The position numbers and the translations under genes were made by a program. Source: Gemmatimonadota bacterium (GTDB taxonomy: Bacteria > Gemmatimonadota > Gemmatimonadetes > Gemmatimonadales > Gemmatimonadaceae). From it: a stretch of 17,768 nucleotides of DNA. The notes below the pieces were generated by a model. That model was given only the letters and a program-made list of their open reading frames with translations. It had not been told where the DNA came from and searched no databases. Positions 14,175 through 17,768 of the stretch are shown one piece after another; the stretch's first letter is position 1; each line of letters starts with the position of its first letter. The stretch is from positions 1 to 17,768 of the forward strand of contig CANJOX010000018.1 in NCBI GenBank assembly GCA_947475795.1, given 5' to 3'.

Positions 14175-14798
14175 TTATTCTCCAGGGGAAGTGGTCGTGC
14201 GATACACGAACGAGATGCGCTGAAACACGGTGATCCACGCCGTCACGGCCAAGAGAGTGACGATGCCGGCGAGAATCCAGCCGTCGAGCGCCAGGCCAAA
14301 GAACGCCTGGGGTGCGGAGAGCAGCGTGATGCGCTCAGCGCGTTGCAGCATGCCCACCTTCGCGTCGACACCGAGTCCCTCGGCACGCGCTCGGGCGTAC
14401 GAGGTGAGGAAGGTGGCAATCAGTGCGGCCAGCGTGACCATGACCATGGGCTGACTGGCATGCACCGGATTGGTGGCGTAGAACACCAACAGTCCGCCGA
14501 GCAGAAATCCGTCGGCCACGCGATCGAGCGTGGAGTCGTAGAACGCCCCAAAGACGGTGCTCTGTCCGGTGCGGCGCGCGACGTTTCCGTCGAGGACGTC
14601 AAAGAGCGCCGTGAGGCCAAGGAACCAGCCGCCTGCACTGATGTGCCCCGACGCGAAGATCACGCCGGCCGTACAGGTACAAATGGTCCCGACGGTCGTG
14701 ATCGTATTGGGGCGCACGCGACGCGCTACCAGCCAGTCCGCCACCGGGGCTATGACTCGCATGTATCCGCGCTGGATCGCGCTCCACAGTGATTGCAT
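14175..14798 (-). CDS. CDP-alcohol phosphatidyltransferase, probable phosphatidylinositol-phosphate synthase
   Basis: This 207-aa integral membrane enzyme carries the complete family signature DGxxARx8GxxxDxxxD: D70, G71, A74, R75, G84, D88 and D92, preceded by D67. About six hydrophobic segments are visible. The family joins an alcohol to CDP-diacylglycerol with release of CMP. The downstream gene makes inositol 3-phosphate, so the acceptor is probably inositol phosphate, giving phosphatidylinositol phosphate as in actinobacteria. The SYARARAEGLGVDAKVG...QRAERI block (133-157) is rich in arginines suited to binding a phosphate-bearing acceptor. Phosphatidylglycerophosphate synthase is the alternative. 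The start is ATG at 14798; a hairpin lies just upstream and no clear Shine-Dalgarno sequence is seen. Confidence 0.85.
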   Translation of the reverse strand: MQSLWSAIQRGYMRVIAPVADWLVARRVRPNTITTVGTICTCTAGVIFASGHISAGGWFLGLTALFDVLDGNVARRTGQSTVFGAFYDSTLDRVADGFLLGGLLVFYATNPVHASQPMVMVTLAALIATFLTSYARARAEGLGVDAKVGMLQRAERITLLSAPQAFFGLALDGWILAGIVTLLAVTAWITVFQRISFVYRTTTSPGE

Positions 14799-14818
14799 CT
14801 CGATCGCGCTGAAGTAAC

Positions 14819-14857
14819 GGAAGGGTATCTAGCCGTGGAAAGCTAGAACTCCCTTCC
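14819..14857 (-). promoter_or_regulatory. Two-tier hairpin between the NamZ-like gene and the inositol lipid genes
   Basis: GGAAGGG (14819-14825) pairs with CCCTTCC (14851-14857), and inside it CTAGC (14829-14833) pairs with GCTAG (14842-14846) around an 8-base loop. It starts 3 bases after the stop of the DUF1343 gene and ends 21 bases before the ATG of the next gene. No T run follows on the minus strand, only CCGTTACTTC, so a simple intrinsic terminator is doubtful. It may be a weak terminator, an RNA-processing site, or a leader element of the downstream operon. Confidence 0.55.
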
Positions 14858-14859
14858 CG

Positions 14860-16200
14860 TCAACGGTAGAGATAAAAGCGTCTGGCGTCCTTTTCGAAGG
14901 CGATCACCGCGGGAAGCTGCCGGTCCATGACCGCGTCGGGATCGGCGCCGCCGAGGAGGGCCTCGCGGACCCGGACCGCCCCCATGCGCTGGTCGAAGCC
15001 CGTGGCGGTGATCTTGAGGGAATCGCGGTGGATACGGTTGAGGGCCCAGAGCAGGGCGGCTCCGACCCGGGCCGGCTGCACCCGCTCTCGATCGACAACC
15101 TCGATCCGGACCCCGGGAATGGACCGTCCGGCGAACTTGCCGTCCCCCGGCTTATCCGGCGTAAACCGTTCGGCCTTGAACCGGACACCGGTGAGCGACA
15201 GGTCTTCGAGCGCCCGCGCGACCGAGTCGGCGTTCAGCCAAGAGGCGCCGACGCGCTGGAACGGTTCGTCGGTTCCACGTCCGACCGAGACATTACTGGC
15301 CTCGAAGGGCACGAGCGCCGGGTAGAGGAGCGCGCTGGTCCCGTTCGGCATGTTCGGCGAGGGGCGCACCCACGGCAGCGACGTCTCGTCGAACCACATG
15401 GCGCGCCGCCAGTTCCGCATCGGGACGACAGTCAGGCGGGTGGTCAGCTTGAACTGCGCCTGAAAGAGCCGGGCCATCTCCCCCATCGTGAGGCCGTGCC
15501 GCAGCGGCATCGGGTAGAGGGCGAAGCCGTTCGGCCGGTTCGTGGCGCTGGGAACCGCTCCGTTCGCGAGCGCGGAGTCAAGGAGGGCCCCTTCGGCCCG
15601 CGCGCCGGTGAGCGGGTTGGGCCGATCGAGCACGAGGACCGGGATGCCGCGCTTGGCACCGGCGTGCATGCTATAGAGCATGACGCCGACGTACGTCCAG
15701 GTGCGGGTGCCGATGTCCTGCAGGTCCACGACCAGCACATCAACGTCGGTGAGCAGACTATCGGGGGGCGGAATCGTGCCGCGCTGATAGAGGGAGTGGA
15801 TGGTGAGACCGGTTTTCACGTCCCGCTCGTCCTCGAGGTTGGGACGATCGGCCGTTCCCGTGGCCCCGTGCTCCGGGGCGAACAGGCGAACCAGCTTCAC
15901 GCCGGCCCGCATCGAGCGGGGGTCGGCAAAGAGCAGGTCGATCGAGCGCCGCCCTTTTTCATCGACGCCGGTCTGGTTGGTGACCAAGGCCACCCGCTTG
16001 CCGGCGATGAGCTTGATGCTATCGTCCAGCAGCACGGAAATTCCGGGGCGCACCTTGCGGTTCCGGGTTCCGGCGAGCATCCCGTCCATACTGTCATCGG
16101 GCGTGGGCTCGTTCTCGGGGCGTGCGCCACGCGAGCATCCCGCGACGATCGTTGCGGCACCGACCAGCGCCAGCAGCACCAGCGTCTTCATCGCCTTCAT
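14860..16200 (-). CDS. DUF1343 (NamZ/YbbC-like) lipoprotein, probable exo-N-acetylmuramidase
   Basis: The 446-aa product has a lipoprotein signal with lipobox IVAGC and Cys at 22. It then shows the DUF1343 blocks: ALVTNQTGVD (71-80), LFAPEHGATG (106-115), VVDLQDIGTRTWTYVG (157-172), LDRPNPLTGA (191-200), a LRHGLTMGEMA block and LPWVRPSPNMPNG. Bacillus NamZ (YbbC), of this family, removes terminal N-acetylmuramic acid from cell-wall fragments (glycoside hydrolase family 171). The same reaction is inferred here. A lipid anchor places it at the envelope. The ATG at 16200 has a strong GGGAGG about seven bases upstream. It is divergent from a serine hydrolase gene, a pairing that recalls the ybbC-ybbE area of Bacillus. 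An open frame upstream of the start is a shadow. Confidence 0.9.
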   Translation of the reverse strand: MKAMKTLVLLALVGAATIVAGCSRGARPENEPTPDDSMDGMLAGTRNRKVRPGISVLLDDSIKLIAGKRVALVTNQTGVDEKGRRSIDLLFADPRSMRAGVKLVRLFAPEHGATGTADRPNLEDERDVKTGLTIHSLYQRGTIPPPDSLLTDVDVLVVDLQDIGTRTWTYVGVMLYSMHAGAKRGIPVLVLDRPNPLTGARAEGALLDSALANGAVPSATNRPNGFALYPMPLRHGLTMGEMARLFQAQFKLTTRLTVVPMRNWRRAMWFDETSLPWVRPSPNMPNGTSALLYPALVPFEASNVSVGRGTDEPFQRVGASWLNADSVARALEDLSLTGVRFKAERFTPDKPGDGKFAGRSIPGVRIEVVDRERVQPARVGAALLWALNRIHRDSLKITATGFDQRMGAVRVREALLGGADPDAVMDRQLPAVIAFEKDARRFYLYR

Positions 16201-16229
16201 GCGTTCCCTCCCGAAGAACCTGCGCGATC

Positions 16230-16254
16230 GCGTTACGCACGAGTCGCGCAACGC
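16230..16254. promoter_or_regulatory. Inverted repeat in the divergent promoter region, candidate operator
   Basis: GCGTTACGC (16230-16238) and GCGCAACGC (16246-16254) form an inverted repeat matching at 8 of 9 positions around a 7-base spacer. It overlaps the end of a 10-base palindrome, CGCGATCGCG (16223-16232). Both lie in the short gap between the divergent NamZ-like and serine hydrolase genes, where the promoters must be. No convincing -35/-10 pair could be assigned. The symmetry suits a dimeric regulator acting on both genes. Confidence 0.4.
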
Positions 16255-16272
16255 CCTGCCCCCTGCCAACAC

Positions 16273-17562
16273 ATGACCCGTCCGGATCCCTACACCATCG
16301 ACTCGCCTGCGGTCGCCTCGCGGTACCGCCTCCAGTGCACGAACGCACCGAAACCCGCCTTTCTCAAGCGGCGCGGGGTCACGATGTTCGCGCTCGCGTC
16401 CGTGATGGCCGGATCGGTGGCCGTGTCGTTTGGAGGGTGCGCGCCGCGCACCAGCCGCCCGACTGCGGTCCCCGGGATCGCGGCGGCCCAGGCGACCCGG
16501 CTCCGCGACAGTGTCCAGGCCGTGCTCCATCGGGCGATGGCGGACAGCGCCTTTCCGGGGGCGTATGCCGCCGTGGGGACGGCCGACGGCATCATCGCCG
16601 AATACGGCGTCGGTCGGCTCGACGCCGATGACGCCACCCGCCCCTCGTCACGAACGGTGTGGGACCTCGCCTCGCTGACCAAAGTGATCGGGACCACCAG
16701 TGCCGTGCTCCAGTTGGTGGGTACCGGCCGGGTGGCGCTCGACGCGCCGGTGGTGCGCTATCTGCCCGGCTGGACCGCACCGGGGGCGGAGCGGATCACG
16801 GTGCGTCATCTGCTGACCCATTCGTCGGGATTGCCCGCATGGCGGGCCTTGTACAAGGAAGCGGCGACACCGGAGGAGGCGGAGCAGCAGCTGTTTGCGA
16901 CCTCGCCGGATACGCTCCCGGCGGTGCGCTACCTGTACAGCGATCTCGGATTCATCCTGCTGGGCACGCTGGTGGAACGCGTGAGCGGCGAGCCATTGGC
17001 CCGCTACGACAGTGCGCACGTCTTCGGTCCGCTCGGGATGGGCGACACTCGCTACCTCCCGCCGGCCTCGTGGATGCCCCGGATTGCCCCCACGGAGATC
17101 GATCCGTGGCGGCAGCGGAAGATCCGTGGTGAGGTGCACGACGAGAATGCCTCGCGTCTGGGCGGCGTTTCGGGGCACGCGGGACTCTTTTCCAGTGGGC
17201 GCGATCTCGCCCGGTTTGCGCAGATGTACCTCCGCCACGGAACGCTGGACGGTGTGCGGGTATTCGACTCGGCGACGGTGGCGACCTTTACGCGGGCGCA
17301 GGACACCACGATCTCGCGGCGCGCCTTGGGGTGGGAAACGCCCACCGGCGGGAACTCCGCCGGCGGGCGCCTGTCGCCGATGGCGTTCGGTCATACTGGA
17401 TTCACCGGCACCTCCCTCTGGATGGACCCGCGGCAGGGTGTGTTCGTGCTCCTGCTCACGAACCGCGTGAACCCCACCCGCGAGAACCGGAAGATCGGGG
17501 GGGTCCGCACGGCGCTGGCCGATGCGGCGGTCGGCGCGCTGCGGGGTGACACCGGGCGATGA
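16273..17562 (+). CDS. Serine hydrolase of the beta-lactamase/penicillin-binding protein class C fold, lipoprotein
   Basis: The 429-aa product carries the three motifs of class C beta-lactamase-like hydrolases: SLTK (S134 nucleophile, K137), YSD at 222-224 in place of YxN, and HTG at 374-376 in place of KTG. Flanking blocks TVWDLASLTKV, LLTHSSGLP and GGVSGHAGLFSS are typical of the esterase/peptidase branch. A lipobox-like FGGC gives a lipidated Cys at residue 56. From the ATG at 16384 this would be a standard signal peptide of 18 residues, while from 16273 the n-region is unusually long though its codons look coding. The true start is therefore uncertain. Divergent pairing with a NamZ-like protein suggests cell-wall peptide processing; antibiotic hydrolysis is less likely. 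Confidence 0.88.
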   Translation: MTRPDPYTIDSPAVASRYRLQCTNAPKPAFLKRRGVTMFALASVMAGSVAVSFGGCAPRTSRPTAVPGIAAAQATRLRDSVQAVLHRAMADSAFPGAYAAVGTADGIIAEYGVGRLDADDATRPSSRTVWDLASLTKVIGTTSAVLQLVGTGRVALDAPVVRYLPGWTAPGAERITVRHLLTHSSGLPAWRALYKEAATPEEAEQQLFATSPDTLPAVRYLYSDLGFILLGTLVERVSGEPLARYDSAHVFGPLGMGDTRYLPPASWMPRIAPTEIDPWRQRKIRGEVHDENASRLGGVSGHAGLFSSGRDLARFAQMYLRHGTLDGVRVFDSATVATFTRAQDTTISRRALGWETPTGGNSAGGRLSPMAFGHTGFTGTSLWMDPRQGVFVLLLTNRVNPTRENRKIGGVRTALADAAVGALRGDTGR

Positions 17563-17568
17563 CCGGTG
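17550..17568 (+). terminator. Weak hairpin over the stop codon of the serine hydrolase gene
   Basis: CACCGG (17550-17555) and CCGGTG (17563-17568) form a 6-bp stem whose 7-base loop contains the TGA stop. GTTTGT follows. The T tract is poor, so termination by this hairpin alone would be weak. Confidence 0.3.
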
Positions 17569-17585
17569 GTTTGTGCACGAGTTTC

Positions 17586-17614
17586 TTGAAGGGGAGCGAT
17601 CTACTCGCTATTTT
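17586..17614 (+). promoter_or_regulatory. Candidate sigma-70 type promoter for the gene at the window end
   Basis: TTGAAG (17586-17591) and TATTTT (17609-17614) are separated by 17 bases, each matching four of six consensus positions. This is the most AT-rich spot between the serine hydrolase gene and the next start. A transcript from here would begin near 17621 and have a leader of about 100 bases. Confidence 0.5.
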
Positions 17615-17646
17615 CCTTTCAGCTAGACGCGACGCTGTTCCGGTTG

Positions 17647-17708
17647 CCGATCGCGGGTGCGATCGGGTGCGGGCGGCGCGCTCCATCAGGCCGGGGTGTC
17701 AGCCGGCC
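17647..17708 (+). promoter_or_regulatory. Leader with two GC-rich hairpins ahead of the last gene
   Basis: CCGATCGC (17647-17654) and GCGATCGG (17659-17666) form a perfect 8-bp stem with a GGGT loop. GGCCGG (17689-17694) and CCGGCC (17703-17708) form a second 6-bp stem with an 8-base loop. The second stem ends 5 bases before the Shine-Dalgarno sequence of the next gene, so folding could affect ribosome access. No known riboswitch consensus is recognised. Confidence 0.4.
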
Positions 17709-17724
17709 GCTTCGGAGGACAGCA

Positions 17725-17768
17725 ATGAGCACGATGCAGCAGCCGGATGTCATGGTGGTTCTCACGTC
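17725..17768 (+). CDS. Start of an unidentified gene, cut by the window end
   Basis: Only the first 14 complete codons are present, reading MSTMQQPDVMVVLT. The ATG is preceded by a strong GGAGG at 17714-17718 with 6 bases of spacing, and by the structured leader and candidate promoter described separately, so it is very likely a real start. The fragment is too short to identify. The VMVVLT strand could begin an alpha/beta enzyme, but this is not evidence for any family. Confidence 0.75.
   Translation, partial: MSTMQQPDVMVVLT

Noticed and set aside
12745..14223. Long plus-strand open frame opposite inositol-3-phosphate synthase
   Set aside because: It is the complement of a gene with clear family motifs, and its product has low-complexity His/Asp/Arg/Val composition.
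14860..14890. TTGACG near the end of the DUF1343 gene as a -35 box for the downstream operon
   Set aside because: No acceptable -10 element lies 16-18 bases downstream on the minus strand, so a promoter could not be supported.
15028..16272. Upstream in-frame extension of the serine hydrolase reading frame
   Set aside because: This part lies antisense to the DUF1343 gene. The serine hydrolase has a lipoprotein-type signal that starts only after 16273, so the extension is not coding.
16201..16530. N-terminal extension of the DUF1343 frame
   Set aside because: It runs antisense through the divergent serine hydrolase gene and lacks a signal peptide. The ATG at 16200 has a strong Shine-Dalgarno sequence and lipobox.
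1..17768. Search for CRISPR arrays, insertion sequences, phage genes, toxin-antitoxin pairs or defence systems
   Set aside because: No direct repeats with spacers, transposase motifs, terminal inverted repeats or phage-type genes were seen. The small gene pair at 7746-8259 does not resemble a known toxin-antitoxin pair.

Overview
The window is about 68% GC (estimated by eye) and tightly packed. Gene content fits a Gram-negative-type bacterium outside the Proteobacteria, most plausibly a member of Gemmatimonadota. The clues are several lipoproteins, an inositol-phospholipid gene pair, a NamZ-like DUF1343 protein, and long runs of genes joined by ATGA, GTGA or TGATG overlaps. The taxon is an inference from style and content; no 16S or ribosomal gene is present.

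Layout. A tRNA-Leu(CAG) gene on the plus strand (36-119) faces a strong hairpin terminator (141-170). From 14798 down to 228 the minus strand carries 19 consecutive genes with gaps of 79 bases or less, most of them 0-7 bases or overlapping. In order of transcription they are: a phosphatidylinositol(-phosphate) synthase-like CDP-alcohol phosphotransferase, inositol-3-phosphate synthase, a YtkA-like lipoprotein, a 97-aa unknown, 2-oxoacid dehydrogenase E1 alpha and E1 beta, a small two-helix membrane protein, the E2 acyltransferase, two small unknowns (81 and 88 aa), a PHP phosphoesterase, a pteridine-reductase-like SDR, a Cys-rich Rossmann protein of unknown function, thioredoxin reductase, a glyoxalase II-like metallo-hydrolase, a lipoprotein, aspartate ammonia-lyase, an Rrf2 regulator with three cysteines, and a 177-aa unknown. 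Upstream of that run, also on minus, is a DUF1343/NamZ-like lipoprotein. It is divergent from a plus-strand beta-lactamase-fold serine hydrolase. The window ends with the first 44 bases of another plus-strand gene behind a structured leader.

How the genes may work together. Inositol-3-phosphate synthase and the CDP-alcohol phosphotransferase form a coherent two-step route to phosphatidylinositol phosphate. The dehydrogenase genes encode E1 alpha, E1 beta and E2 of one complex; its E3 (lipoamide dehydrogenase) is not in the window. The NamZ-like protein and serine hydrolase are a plausible cell-wall turnover pair at the envelope. Thioredoxin reductase, the Cys-rich Rossmann protein and the Rrf2 regulator suggest a redox theme in the distal half of the run, but this is inference.

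The most unusual points are: the uncharacterised Rossmann/CX3CX5C protein; an SDR whose catalytic Tyr is His; a PHP enzyme whose first HxH histidine is Gln; a membrane protein inserted between E1 beta and E2; and possible regulatory inverted repeats at three places. No CRISPR array, insertion sequence, prophage or long repeat was seen. No stretch over 300 bases lacks a gene.
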